From positions 5,016 through 69,015 of the forward strand of contig JAKVBZ010000016.1 in NCBI GenBank assembly GCA_022448645.1: a DNA stretch of 64,000 bases. The letters run 5' to 3'. The notes beneath the pieces are model-generated. The model ran no database searches. It was not told the origin of the DNA and was given only the letters and a program-made list of their open reading frames with translations. Shown here one piece after another: positions 7,969 to 17,709 of the stretch. Source of the DNA: Pirellulaceae bacterium (GTDB taxonomy: Bacteria; Planctomycetota; Planctomycetia; Pirellulales; Pirellulaceae). Each line of letters starts with the position of its first letter. The stretch's first letter is position 1. A program made the position numbers and the translations under genes.

Positions 7969-10900
7969 TCAGGCCGCTCCGCGTTCATTGTCGTCGTCAT
8001 CATCATTGCCTGCGGCGACAGCTTGCTCGCTAATCTGTCCGTCTTCTCCGACGTCATCGAACCGTACGGAGACTCTCTTCGAGATACCGGACTCCTGCAT
8101 GGTCACACCGTATAGCGTGGTAGCTGAGGTCATTGTTTTCTTGGAATGGGTGACGACGACAAATTTGGTCCAGTTCAAGAATTCTTTGAGGACCCCGGTA
8201 AACCGCTCAATGTTTGCCTCGTCGAGTGGTCCATCGACCTCATCGAGTACACAGAAGGGGCTTGGCCGGTACTGAAAGATCGCTAGCAGTAGGGTAACGG
8301 CGGTTAAGGCTCTTTCGCCACCACTTAGCAAGGAGAGTCCGAGTGAGTTCTTTCCTGGCGGTGTCGCGACGATATCGATGCCACTTTCGAGGATATCTAC
8401 GCCTTCTTCGAGCACAATGTCGGCTCGTCCTCCGCCAAACGTCTTGCGGAAAAGTACTTGGAAATTACTACGGATGGCGTCTAAAGTCTCAGTAAAGAGT
8501 TTTCTGCTATCGGCGTTGATCTTGCGCACGATTTTTTCGAGTGATTCTTTGGCCTCCAATAAGTCATCATGTTGTTGTTTCAGTGTGCTGTGCCGTGCGT
8601 CCAGGTCTTCTAGTTCAGCAAGTGCATGCATGTTGACTGCACCGATGTTGTTAATGCGACGGCGCAATTCGAGAATCTCTTGGTCGATTTCTTCTCGTAG
8701 TTTCTCTTCTTCCACTGTAGTGGATTCGTTTATCTCGGAGAGTTCTATCTCATATTCATCACGGAGGCGACTTGCCAAATTTTCTCGTTCATGGCGAACT
8801 CGATCGGCTTCTAGCTCGTTCTGATGGAGCTGCTGTTCCAGTTCACGGACTTGTTGACGTGACTGAACGGAGTGGCGTACTATTTCGCTGCGTTCGCGTG
8901 AAAGGTTTTGCCGCTGGTCGACAAAAGCGGCAACCTCACGAACGACAGCTTCCTTTTCTAAAAAGACACTTGCTAGCTCACTGCTGGTGGCCAGAATGTT
9001 TCTCTCTGCCTCTAATTGCCGCATCTGGTCGGCTTCTAGTTGCCGTTGCAACTCGGCCATGGTGCGCTGGCGTTCGTCTTGTTCACGTTGGTATTGTGCA
9101 AAGGCGGCCCGATGAGATTCGAGACTCTGTTCGCTCTTGGCAAGCTCCACTTTGGCTTCGGTGACGTTTTTAGTGGAACGTTGGCATTGTTCTTCCAAGG
9201 TCTCTATTTGTCGTTCAAGTGTTGTCAACGATTGCTCGATATCCGTGACTTGAGATTCCATTTGCAACATGTTGTTTTGAAGGGTAGTAACCTGCTGCAA
9301 GGCGGCATCGCGCTGTTGAAGATATTCAGTTTGTTCGGCGGCGACCGATTGTTGGTCGGCGACAATCTGATGCAGACGTTGTGAATTCGTATCGAATCTG
9401 AGTTGGTGTTCGTCGACAGCACGGACCAATTCTTCCAGTTTGGTTTGCTGTTCAACCTGATGTGCGTCACCGTCGCGGATGAGCTGATCAAATTGAGTGA
9501 TTTCAAGCTCTGTCTGTTGGTGACTCTGTTTCAAGGTGATTAACTTTTCGCGTAGAGCACGCAATTCGCTCCTGCGAGAGATGACACCGCTGGTTGTTTG
9601 GCGTGAGCCGACAACGAGCGAACCGTCCGTATCAAGAAGATCTCCTGTGCGAGTGACCAAACGGCGTGGTGCCGGCAAATCCTGGGCCAGTCTTAAAGCG
9701 TGATCCAAATCTTCTACGAACCAAGTTTGTCCCAATAGTTGCTGTACGAGAGTATCGAGAGGACCGCTGGACGCCACGAATTGATCAGCTCGCCCTAACA
9801 CACCAGGCTTGCCTGCCAATCTGGTGTCGAGCGTCGCGTCACGCGTTAGAGGGTCATCACTGGAAAGAAAACCGACTCGACCTTTTAGCTGCAATCCACC
9901 GGTGCGTAACTGGTCTAACAGAGAATGTCCTTGGAGAACGACGTAGTGAGCCAGGTCGCCTAAGGCGACCTCTACCATCGGAGCCGCATCGACGTTGACG
10001 TGGATCAGGTCAGCAACCAATCCGATGACGTCGGTGAAGGGGCCGGATGTGGCTTCGCGGGACCGGCGCAAGATTTCTTTGGCGCCCGCATTCACTCCTT
10101 CGAGCCGTTGCTCCATTTCCTGTAAGACATTGGCTCGTTCGCTGCAGGAAGCGATTTCTCCTTGAAGTTGTAAGGAATCTTGTTGTTTCTGCCGTAAGTT
10201 TTGACGATTACTGGAAAGATGATACTTGGTGTTATCAAGCAATACTTGATGGGAGTTACGTTGTTCCGTTAAAGTCTTGATCTGAGTTGCTAAATCGTTG
10301 ACGGCCGTCGAATGTTCCTGGTGGGCGGGATGCAGTTGACGAAGGCGTTCGGCACACTGTTCGGCGGCAGATTCTGCCGTTGTATGTTGTGATTCAGCCG
10401 CATTCAGGTTTTTGGAGACGACGCCTATCTGATTTAACAATTCTCGGTGCTGTTCCCGCTGTGCGTCCGTGTCACTGCGTGTCTGCGACATCTGCCGATT
10501 CAATTCTGCCAATTGCTGTTCGGCCGTATGGACGCGGTCGGACACGACTGAAAAGTCTGTCTCAGCGGCCACCACCAAACGGTCCGTTTCTTGCAATTGG
10601 ACTGCCAGATCACCAGCGCGGGCACCCAGCCGTCCCAGGTGGCGGCGATGAATGCTTAAGGCATCTTCTAGTTCAAGAGACCTCCTGCGTTCTGAGTCTG
10701 CTGTGGAGATTCCGCTTGCGATTAGTTCTCGCACGTGAGCTGCGCGGGCGTCGTGGTCTTGCGTAGACTCACGAATCGTTTCGATGGTGGCTTCGATTTG
10801 AAGAGCATCGGCCTCTAACTTTTCCGCTTGAGTCGCCTCGGCCAGCGCTTCGTCTCGGATTGAATTGGCTTGAGACTCTGCCTGCTGGAGGCGTAACGAG

Positions 10901-11613
10901 AGATCGTGCCAATCTGCGTGGCCGACCTGCGTCCGCAAATGTTGTAGCCGTTCGGTGTATTCTTTGTACTTCCTGGCTTTTCCAGCCTGAGATTTGACGC
11001 CTCTTAAACGGCTGTCGACTTCGTCAACAATGTCGGCCAAGCGAACAAGATTCTGGTCGACTCGTTCTAGGCGTCGCGCACATTCAGACTTTTTGGCTTT
11101 GAACCGACTGATTCCCGCTGCTTCTTCAAAGATGGCCCGCCGTTGATGCGGAGATGCCGCAAGCAATACGTCCACTTTGCCCTGTTCGATCAAACTGTAG
11201 GCACCGGCACCGGCACCCGTTCCACGAAACAAGTCGCGGATGTCTCGCAGCCGGGAGGGTTGGCCATTGATGAGGTATTCTCCCTCCCCACTACGGTAGA
11301 CTCGACGAGTCACATGGACTTCGGGAGCATCGACATCGAATTGGGCCGTGGAATTGTCGAACACAAGCGTCGCTTCCGCCGTGTTCATAGCGCGGCGATT
11401 GCCGGCAGACGCCCCTTTGAAGATCACGTCGGCCATCTCCTGGCCGCGCAGGCTTTTGGCGCTTTGCTCGCCCAAAACCCATTTGATAGCGTCGACGATA
11501 TTTGATTTTCCGGAGCCGTTGGGTCCTACAACAACGGTGATCCCTTCGGGAAAATCAAAACGCGTTTTATCCGCGAAGCTCTTAAAGCCGACTAATTCGA
11601 GTGCCTTCAGCAT
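7969..11613 (-). CDS. smc: Chromosome segregation ATPase SMC
   Basis: SMC is the ATPase of the bacterial condensin complex, acting with ScpA and ScpB to compact and segregate the chromosome. The 1214-residue product has normal length and architecture. It has an N-terminal ATPase half with Walker A GPNGSGKSN (about 32-40), long coiled coils, and a hinge (about residues 510-670, with a glycine-rich RVGFLSSDD region). A second coiled coil leads to the C-terminal half with signature LSLLSGGERALTAVTLLLA and Walker B FCVLDEVDGPLDEAN. The extreme C-terminus is an acidic DDDDDNE tail beyond the usual end. scpA and scpB are not in the window. Start is ATG (MLKALELVGFKSF, the canonical SMC N-terminus). 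Confidence 0.97.
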   Translation of the reverse strand: MLKALELVGFKSFADKTRFDFPEGITVVVGPNGSGKSNIVDAIKWVLGEQSAKSLRGQEMADVIFKGASAGNRRAMNTAEATLVFDNSTAQFDVDAPEVHVTRRVYRSGEGEYLINGQPSRLRDIRDLFRGTGAGAGAYSLIEQGKVDVLLAASPHQRRAIFEEAAGISRFKAKKSECARRLERVDQNLVRLADIVDEVDSRLRGVKSQAGKARKYKEYTERLQHLRTQVGHADWHDLSLRLQQAESQANSIRDEALAEATQAEKLEADALQIEATIETIRESTQDHDARAAHVRELIASGISTADSERRRSLELEDALSIHRRHLGRLGARAGDLAVQLQETDRLVVAAETDFSVVSDRVHTAEQQLAELNRQMSQTRSDTDAQREQHRELLNQIGVVSKNLNAAESQHTTAESAAEQCAERLRQLHPAHQEHSTAVNDLATQIKTLTEQRNSHQVLLDNTKYHLSSNRQNLRQKQQDSLQLQGEIASCSERANVLQEMEQRLEGVNAGAKEILRRSREATSGPFTDVIGLVADLIHVNVDAAPMVEVALGDLAHYVVLQGHSLLDQLRTGGLQLKGRVGFLSSDDPLTRDATLDTRLAGKPGVLGRADQFVASSGPLDTLVQQLLGQTWFVEDLDHALRLAQDLPAPRRLVTRTGDLLDTDGSLVVGSRQTTSGVISRRSELRALREKLITLKQSHQQTELEITQFDQLIRDGDAHQVEQQTKLEELVRAVDEHQLRFDTNSQRLHQIVADQQSVAAEQTEYLQQRDAALQQVTTLQNNMLQMESQVTDIEQSLTTLERQIETLEEQCQRSTKNVTEAKVELAKSEQSLESHRAAFAQYQREQDERQRTMAELQRQLEADQMRQLEAERNILATSSELASVFLEKEAVVREVAAFVDQRQNLSRERSEIVRHSVQSRQQVRELEQQLHQNELEADRVRHERENLASRLRDEYEIELSEINESTTVEEEKLREEIDQEILELRRRINNIGAVNMHALAELEDLDARHSTLKQQHDDLLEAKESLEKIVRKINADSRKLFTETLDAIRSNFQVLFRKTFGGGRADIVLEEGVDILESGIDIVATPPGKNSLGLSLLSGGERALTAVTLLLAIFQYRPSPFCVLDEVDGPLDEANIERFTGVLKEFLNWTKFVVVTHSKKTMTSATTLYGVTMQESGISKRVSVRFDDVGEDGQISEQAVAAGNDDDDDNERGAA

Positions 11614-11700
11614 GACTTAACACGTGCAGTTCTCGGCTCAGGAGCTGAAAAGGATTAAAGCGACCGTGAGGCGAAGAGCCCCGAAGCCATTCTTGTCTGT

Positions 11701-13605
11701 CTATTCGAAGGCCTCGGCGAAACTGACCGATTCTGTGCCTTTTTTTATTTTATCAAATTTGCTTGTGGAATTCTTGGTCGACTGGGGAGATCCGGAGGGA
11801 ACTGGGGGAGTGGAGGCCAAAGGCTTTTTCGTTGCAAATACCGCTGATTCTGTCCCTTGACCGTGAACTTCGAGATGCGGGTCGGTGTGGGGCGTTGTAG
11901 TCGACTGCAGAGGATTCGTGCCAGTTGGCCGTGTGTTGAAGGAAATTGAGTCGATTGGCTGTTTGTGCGTCAAATTGCCACCGAATTCAGGGACGGAATC
12001 GAGTGCCAAACGTGAAGTAAGGTATTGTCGCTCATACGCTTGACGTAGAAACAACACGATTTCCGGGTAGGTGCCTTCTAGACGCGAAATGGTGTCCAGG
12101 ATATCAGCCAAATTGGCTGAACAATGCTCATGGATGTCACCTTTTTCTTGGTGAAACATACTCACTTTGACCGCATTGCCGTGACGTCCGTCAACAATGA
12201 TCCGTTTACCGGCAAAAACGAGCGCCGGCAGTTGTAACTCGATGTCCTCGCCAAAGAGAACCACCTCGGGACGTTCGTTCCAGGATAAGTGAACTAATGG
12301 CTCGCTTTTCGATTCGACAACATGCAGGTGGAATTCACCTTCCATATTGAATTGAGGGATCAGCGGATCGTGGGGGTCTCGCTTACGGAGAGCACGAAAC
12401 GCACCGTATCGAGACTGGACACTGTCGACATGGAGTAGTTGTTCCAGTTCGTTGTCAGCATCTAGGTCATCCATCATCGCTAACGCTATCAAGCCACGTT
12501 GACGGTATTCCGGTTGATGATGGATGGCGTCCCCCAGGACACGTGTTCCTTTGGCGTCGCCCAAATAAGCTAACGCCTCGGCTGCATGAAACTGAACGGT
12601 TGGATCTTCCGATTTCAGACCGCTCGCCAAGACCTCGACGGCATCTTGGCCAATGGCTTCTAGACGAATCGCCGCCATGGAAGTGGTGGCTGGGTCTTGT
12701 AGTTGCTCTTGTAGCCTCTGTAAATATCTGACTTGTTCTGAGGTGTTTATTCTCAGAGGGATCTGGTGAATGACTTTAAGGTATCGTGCAATGTTCTCTT
12801 GGTACTGGCTGTCAAGTTTTAGCTCGATGTACTGGTCGGTTTTGGGGGTGGCCATGCCGTGTTTGATGCCCTTTTGGTAACCATGAAATCGTGCGTTGAT
12901 CGCCGATCCGATCAACGACGTCATTCGAATCGAGTTTTGGTCGCTATGCATCACCAGACGCAGATCTCGTGACCGAAGAGCAACACCACCTCCCAAAATC
13001 CGTCCGCGGACTTCATTCACTTTGTCGTCAGAGCCCTTCACGAATGAGTCCACTAGAATTGGCCCCTCGGCGCGAGCCCAAACATGGCCGTCGTGAATGG
13101 CGTTGTCGCCCAATACGGCCAATTCGGAAAGGCGAGTGGGCATCAGCCAGCCATTTCTCAGGCTGGCTGTCTGAGATTTTGTCGGTACACGTACCTCGAC
13201 GTCGAAACGCTCGCCTTTACGAATTCCAGGAGGCAACCAACCTACGACAATCGCTAGAGATGTTTGTTCCGACTTTAAAATGTTATTGGGATGTTTCACT
13301 TGATGCTTTTGCATCTCACCAATGAGCCTCGCACGTCGATCTGACGGGGGAGGATCGCTGCCGGTTCCGTCGAGCCCCGTTATTAAGGCCACCGATTCGA
13401 CTTGGGTGGAGTTCATTCCCATAGGGGCCATGTAAGTACCAATTGTTTTGATGGCCGTGTTGTCATCTTCCAATGCATCCACTTCAAGATTCGTGGGTCG
13501 TAGTGTTGACTGTGCGCACCCGCAGACTGCAAGAAACCCCAGCAATAGGGTTAGTCGTTGGTAAACCGTTTTCTTGAAGCCAACATCGCCTGAATCATGT
13601 GTCAT
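11701..13605 (-). CDS. FlgI (P-ring)-like lipoprotein with HEAT-type repeats
   Basis: The product starts with a basic and hydrophobic signal (LTLLLGFLAVCGC) ending in a Cys that could be a lipobox. The N-terminal half resembles the flagellar P-ring protein FlgI: VALITGLDGTGSDPPP, and 'LAIVVGWLPPGIRKGERFDV' followed by a strand with 'SLRNGWLMPT', in the same order as FlgI. Residues about 310-410 form HEAT/PBS-like helical repeats (RLEAIGQDAVEVLASGL, VQFHAAEALAYLGD, RGLIALAMMDD). The C-terminal 100 residues are Ser/Thr/Pro-rich. At about 634 residues it is far longer than FlgI (about 370). No flagellar genes are near, so a role in an envelope ring is inference only. The start at 13605 is uncertain; GGAG lies 11 bases upstream and the frame is open to 13674. 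Confidence 0.72.
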   Translation of the reverse strand: MTHDSGDVGFKKTVYQRLTLLLGFLAVCGCAQSTLRPTNLEVDALEDDNTAIKTIGTYMAPMGMNSTQVESVALITGLDGTGSDPPPSDRRARLIGEMQKHQVKHPNNILKSEQTSLAIVVGWLPPGIRKGERFDVEVRVPTKSQTASLRNGWLMPTRLSELAVLGDNAIHDGHVWARAEGPILVDSFVKGSDDKVNEVRGRILGGGVALRSRDLRLVMHSDQNSIRMTSLIGSAINARFHGYQKGIKHGMATPKTDQYIELKLDSQYQENIARYLKVIHQIPLRINTSEQVRYLQRLQEQLQDPATTSMAAIRLEAIGQDAVEVLASGLKSEDPTVQFHAAEALAYLGDAKGTRVLGDAIHHQPEYRQRGLIALAMMDDLDADNELEQLLHVDSVQSRYGAFRALRKRDPHDPLIPQFNMEGEFHLHVVESKSEPLVHLSWNERPEVVLFGEDIELQLPALVFAGKRIIVDGRHGNAVKVSMFHQEKGDIHEHCSANLADILDTISRLEGTYPEIVLFLRQAYERQYLTSRLALDSVPEFGGNLTHKQPIDSISFNTRPTGTNPLQSTTTPHTDPHLEVHGQGTESAVFATKKPLASTPPVPSGSPQSTKNSTSKFDKIKKGTESVSFAEAFE

Positions 13606-14109
13606 GATTCCATGCAACTCCGTGTGAAAGGACAGAACGCGGTCCGAAAAATTTATCAGAACCTCGAAAGACACGGCCAGGGAGATTAGTTGGCGGTGAC
13701 TTGCCGGTCAAGCGTGAAAATAATTCCCGCTGCGATTTAACAGTACCTTGTCAGACTGCTTAGCGGATTTGAGATGGTCTGGCCGAGGTTCACTTCGCAC
13801 AGCACCGGACAGTCCAGTCGTTGGTTGCCCAATCGCTGGGAATTCAATGCTCGGCTGTGATAGCCGTGCCTGTGAGGTGACTACTCGCTTCCCCGACCTG
13901 GTCGCGGGGCGGTTGCCAAATCTAATACGAGTAGGCCAATGGAAATTGCCAGGAAGAGAAAGAATAAGTGCATCAAATTGAGTTGGAGGTTGCGTTCCGT
14001 CGGACACTCCACTTAGGCATGCGTCGAAACCGATTTCCTAATCCTTGGTAAAGCGAGCAGTCTATCGCTTGGTGCGATTTGTGCCAAGAGCTATTTGGTG
14101 GGCACTTTG
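13606..14109. other. 504-bp gap, no supported gene
   Basis: It lies between the ABC-2 permease and the FlgI-like lipoprotein, both on the minus strand, and should carry the lipoprotein promoter. A minus-strand frame at 13708-14007 is open but has no recognisable features or ribosome binding site. I see no strong repeat or hairpin. Confidence 0.5.
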
Positions 14110-15684
14110 TTAGGCTAAATCTCGGTCTTCAAACAGTGCCAATGCCAAGAGCATGAAAAATAGGGTAAATGAGGCGCAATAAGCAAAGCACCACAGCAGG
14201 TAGTCCAGGGGGACTGGGACTCCAGCGGCCACTGCAGCTTGTACGTTAAAGTGGTCTAACACGGGCACTACCGTAGCGATCAATTGACCAATGAACACGA
14301 CAGGCTCGAATACTTCACGTACCTGAGCTGATTGGACGATCAGCGGTGTCAAGTGTCCAAGTACATAGACTGCGAACATTACCATAAAGTTCGCTAGCAG
14401 AGGGAGGCGGGTCGAGATAGCGACACTCAAAGCAGCCAAGACAATCGTTTCAAAGAAGGCTAGCGCAATGCCGGGTGCTGTGCGGCTCATTTCAAAGAAG
14501 CTGTCTTGCCACACAGGGTCGGGATTGGCGGTTTCTCTGGCGTCGTACACAACTTTATACGAAATGGCAGCGAGAAAAACCGCACTTAGTATCAGGAAGA
14601 TAAGAAATACTACCCACGTGATTCCTAAAAACTTACCTATCACAAATTGGCGACGACCGACCGGTTTGGATAGTACCGTGAGCGCCGTTCGGCCTTCGAT
14701 TTCTTCTGCAACAGAAGTGCCGGCTGCGTAGACAGCCACAATCAGTGAAAGCACCATGAGTAAGGTGAGACCGGAGTCTTTCAGCATCTTTACGTCTTCA
14801 CCGAAGGTGTTGTATGGAATGAAGATAAAGGCCAGCAACAAAAAGATGCCCAAGCTTAAGGCTACAAAGAAGAGCGGTTGAGCTACCTCGGATTTTGCTG
14901 TCGATAGAGCAATGGCAGACACTTTCGGTGTCCATGCGTGACACGCTAGATAGAGGCTGAAAACCGCCAACACGCTCAACGCGACAAATGGAATCGTTCT
15001 GACTTCTGGGTATTTCAGGTCGGTGACCAAAGTGATCTTGAGTTTGGCGGTCTGGTCTCCCAGGTTGCGCACATAAAGCGATTTCACGTTGGTAGATGGA
15101 AAAATATCGGCTGATTTCTCGGGTGGAAACCAATTGAACGAATCGCCGCCCGCCACACGAAAAGTTTGGCGCGTTTCCGAACCCCCTTCGGGGCGGGTGG
15201 AGACGTAGATGTCTTCCTGAGGATTAAACACCATGTATTTCAGCTCACTGACCCGAAACTTCACAGGAACTTCTCGCTCGGGGGGACGGAAAAAACCGGG
15301 TGTTTCCGTCTCGTCGCTGTTGGAATCCCCGGTTGTTTCTGTCGGACGATCGCTTTCCTGAAGCGATGGCAGGTCATGTTCAATTGCAAATGTGCCGACC
15401 TTGGGGATGCGCAAGATGGCGGAGAGTATTTCATCGCGGTCTTCGACGCTAAACGAACAAATCACGCCAATTACACCGAAGAACACGATGACCATCAAAG
15501 TCGGCCACATGATACCTTCGCGGATGGCTTCTACCGCGATTCTGCCCGCTGGCCGCGAAATTAACGAAATGACGCACCACCCCATGAGTAGGAGTACAAG
15601 CCCAGCTAAGGCTCCTACGCCAAGAATCCACAGCGGCGTGATCCAGGTCATTAACGAAGCAAAAACTGGCGCAGTCGTCATCAT
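14110..15684 (-). CDS. ABC-2-type transporter permease
   Basis: This 524-residue membrane protein has two N-terminal transmembrane helices (about 12-42 and 62-80). An extracytoplasmic domain of about 150 residues follows, containing an acidic, Thr-rich stretch. At least six more helices come after residue 225. The motif EEIEGRTALTVLSKPVGRRQFVIGKFLG in the cytoplasmic loop is typical of NosY/ABC-2 permeases. Such proteins pair with an ATPase to export substrates or move membrane components, but no ATPase gene lies beside it, so the partner must be elsewhere. The substrate is unknown. No Shine-Dalgarno sequence is visible before the ATG ATG start. Confidence 0.82.
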   Translation of the reverse strand: MMTTAPVFASLMTWITPLWILGVGALAGLVLLLMGWCVISLISRPAGRIAVEAIREGIMWPTLMVIVFFGVIGVICSFSVEDRDEILSAILRIPKVGTFAIEHDLPSLQESDRPTETTGDSNSDETETPGFFRPPEREVPVKFRVSELKYMVFNPQEDIYVSTRPEGGSETRQTFRVAGGDSFNWFPPEKSADIFPSTNVKSLYVRNLGDQTAKLKITLVTDLKYPEVRTIPFVALSVLAVFSLYLACHAWTPKVSAIALSTAKSEVAQPLFFVALSLGIFLLLAFIFIPYNTFGEDVKMLKDSGLTLLMVLSLIVAVYAAGTSVAEEIEGRTALTVLSKPVGRRQFVIGKFLGITWVVFLIFLILSAVFLAAISYKVVYDARETANPDPVWQDSFFEMSRTAPGIALAFFETIVLAALSVAISTRLPLLANFMVMFAVYVLGHLTPLIVQSAQVREVFEPVVFIGQLIATVVPVLDHFNVQAAVAAGVPVPLDYLLWCFAYCASFTLFFMLLALALFEDRDLA

Positions 15685-15835
15685 GTGTAGTCAAATAGAT
15701 AGAGATAATGGCTTGTGTTGAGCGGTTTTCTTCAACGTGTTGTGATACGTCGTGTTACGCAGATTGTCCAGTGGTTGTTCTCGAACTGGTGAGTTGTTAT
15801 TGCATGTAGAGGATCGTTCGAGGCTTCGAATCCTC

Positions 15836-16117
15836 TCACGTCCGGATGCTAAATTCCGTAAATTCATGTGTGCAAATGGTTTGCGTTTCTTTGCTTTGAT
15901 CGATGTAGTGGCACTGCACCTCATGAATTTCGGCGAGAAACGAATTCAGTTCGTCTGAACTTCCTTCGGCCACAAGTTGGACAGTCCCGTCCGGCATGTT
16001 CTGGACATAACCCTTTATATTGTAGTTGTTTGCGATTTTACAAGTGGTGTAGCGAAAGCCGACGCCCTGCACGTGACCGCAGAATGATACCTCTCGACGA
16101 ATACATGCTTGTTCCAT
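15836..16117 (-). CDS. acyP: Acylphosphatase
   Basis: Acylphosphatase hydrolyses carboxyl-phosphate bonds in small acyl phosphates. The 93-residue product has the complete family signature GHVQGVGFR with catalytic Arg22, then GYVQNMPDGTVQLVAEG with catalytic Asn40. Length is normal (about 90-95). It is a small soluble cytoplasmic enzyme. Its neighbours suggest no specific pathway. Confidence 0.95.
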   Translation of the reverse strand: MEQACIRREVSFCGHVQGVGFRYTTCKIANNYNIKGYVQNMPDGTVQLVAEGSSDELNSFLAEIHEVQCHYIDQSKETQTICTHEFTEFSIRT

Positions 16118-16219
16118 GGTCGTTTCGTTGTTTTTTCCAGCTTGCAGTCCAGGAAGGAGTTGCTGGGGAACGGCTTCTGGCTTGACGTCGTTTCCCGACG
16201 TGCCTAATGTTCTCCGGCT

Positions 16220-17440
16220 ATGAATTCTTTCTTGACGATAATTCTGGGTGTTGTTGCTGCGCTGACGCTGTTTTGCGTACCACTGGAATCGGCTGCGGAT
16301 CCTGGTTTGGAGCCACGAGACGGTGTGTTGGTGTTACGCAATGGGAATCTCATCAGAGGGCGGATATGGCCACATGGTGGTGGATTTTTGGTCGCAATGG
16401 AAGGGCGCAATGAGATCCGATTGGGCCTAGACCAAGTCGCCTACGAGTGCCGTGACGTAGAGGAGGCTTTTGATTTTAAGTCTCTGGAGTTGATTCCAGG
16501 TGATGTGAATAGCCACGTAAAACTGGCCGTGTGGTGCTTAAAGGAAGATTTGTTGGACCATGCACAGAGGCAGTTCGAAGTCGCGAATGGCATTTCACCC
16601 AATCATCCGGCTGTTCGCCAATTAGCTCGAAGGTTGCAGGTTTTGGCGAAGCGCCGAACTGAATCGACTGTAGACGGTCTCTCACCAGAATCGGATACGG
16701 CGGAGACTCTGCAGAAAGGATCACCGAAGATACCAGTTTCGGCATTGGCGCTCGATGCGTTTCGGAAAGAAGTTCAGCCGGTGTTGCTCAATCATTGTGC
16801 GCTGGCTGGGTGCCACGGCGAACGGGCTACCACAGCTTTTCGCATTCGAAGAAACCCTTGGCGGGGGGCCATTCCGAGGCCGTTTACACTTAGAAATCTT
16901 GAAGCTGCCGTACATCAAATCAATCCCCAGGATCCTCGCAATAGTCCATTGTTGAAGCACGCCCGTGTTTTCCACGGACCAGCCGACGCTCGGCAGCGAC
17001 CGCAGATTACAGCAACCCAATATGAACTTCTTAAAGATTGGGTGTACCGCGCGGTCGGAGTTGAGATTATTCAGCCGAAAGTTTTTCAAGCTACTCGAGG
17101 GAACGGAAAAACCGAGTCCAATCACGTGACGTCCACAATCTTGTCTGGAGGTTCAGGTGGACTGCGGCAGCCTGGGGGCGTGGCTGGTACCTCAGGGGCT
17201 TTGTCTGTCGCAGGCGCGTCAGTGGCTGGACAGCAAACGGTTAGGCAAATTGGCACGTTAACGTTGGATGGTACAACGGCGGAGCAATTTGTTGCTGCAA
17301 CGGACAATTTGTCAGATGCAACGTTGTCAGATGGAACGGAAGCATTGCCACCGCATCAGGCGGGGCATCCGCGGGATCCATTTGATCCTGCGTGGTTCAA
17401 CAGCCAATATGCCGATCGCGTCTTTTCAGAAAAGCCGTAA
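16220..17440 (+). CDS. Exported protein with a CX4CH cytochrome-like motif
   Basis: The 406-residue product has a clear Sec signal peptide (hydrophobic core about residues 4-24). Residues about 30-150 form a domain with strands (GVLVLRNGNLIRGRIWPHGGGF) followed by a TPR-like helical stretch (LLDHAQRQFEVANGISPNHP). Residues about 175-275 resemble the planctomycete cytochrome-c-like domain that begins 'FRKEVQPVLLNHC' and contains CALAGCHG. The heme motif would be CX4CH rather than the standard CX2CH, so covalent heme is uncertain. The tail is Gly/Ala/Ser/Thr-rich and probably disordered. A role in envelope redox chemistry or surface structure is inference. Confidence 0.68.
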   Translation: MNSFLTIILGVVAALTLFCVPLESAADPGLEPRDGVLVLRNGNLIRGRIWPHGGGFLVAMEGRNEIRLGLDQVAYECRDVEEAFDFKSLELIPGDVNSHVKLAVWCLKEDLLDHAQRQFEVANGISPNHPAVRQLARRLQVLAKRRTESTVDGLSPESDTAETLQKGSPKIPVSALALDAFRKEVQPVLLNHCALAGCHGERATTAFRIRRNPWRGAIPRPFTLRNLEAAVHQINPQDPRNSPLLKHARVFHGPADARQRPQITATQYELLKDWVYRAVGVEIIQPKVFQATRGNGKTESNHVTSTILSGGSGGLRQPGGVAGTSGALSVAGASVAGQQTVRQIGTLTLDGTTAEQFVAATDNLSDATLSDGTEALPPHQAGHPRDPFDPAWFNSQYADRVFSEKP

Positions 17441-17709
17441 TCAAATCTGTCCACCCTTCCCTGTCAAAAAGATTGGTGCATACGGATATCCGCAATCGAG
17501 AATTTGGCCGTGAAGAATAGGTGCCTAGGAACGAAACTTCATGAACCGGTCCTCTTTTTTTAGCGATGCACGGTGCCTCTCGGGAAAAGTTGCGTAGCAT
17601 GGAAGTTGGCAGAGCGAATTGCATGTTCATGCGTTAAATGTCTGCCGCTGGTCCACTGTCTCGTCTTTGGTTCTTGTCTTAGATCGTCCTTGTTGTTGGG
17701 TGTTGTGCT

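Noticed and set aside
13708..14007. 99-codon open frame on the minus strand
   Set aside because: No motif, no ribosome binding site, and composition typical of random frames in GC-rich DNA.
15820..15835. tRNA T-loop-like sequence gaggcttcgaatcctc
   Set aside because: The stem is short with an 8-base loop, and no acceptor, D or anticodon arms can be built around it.
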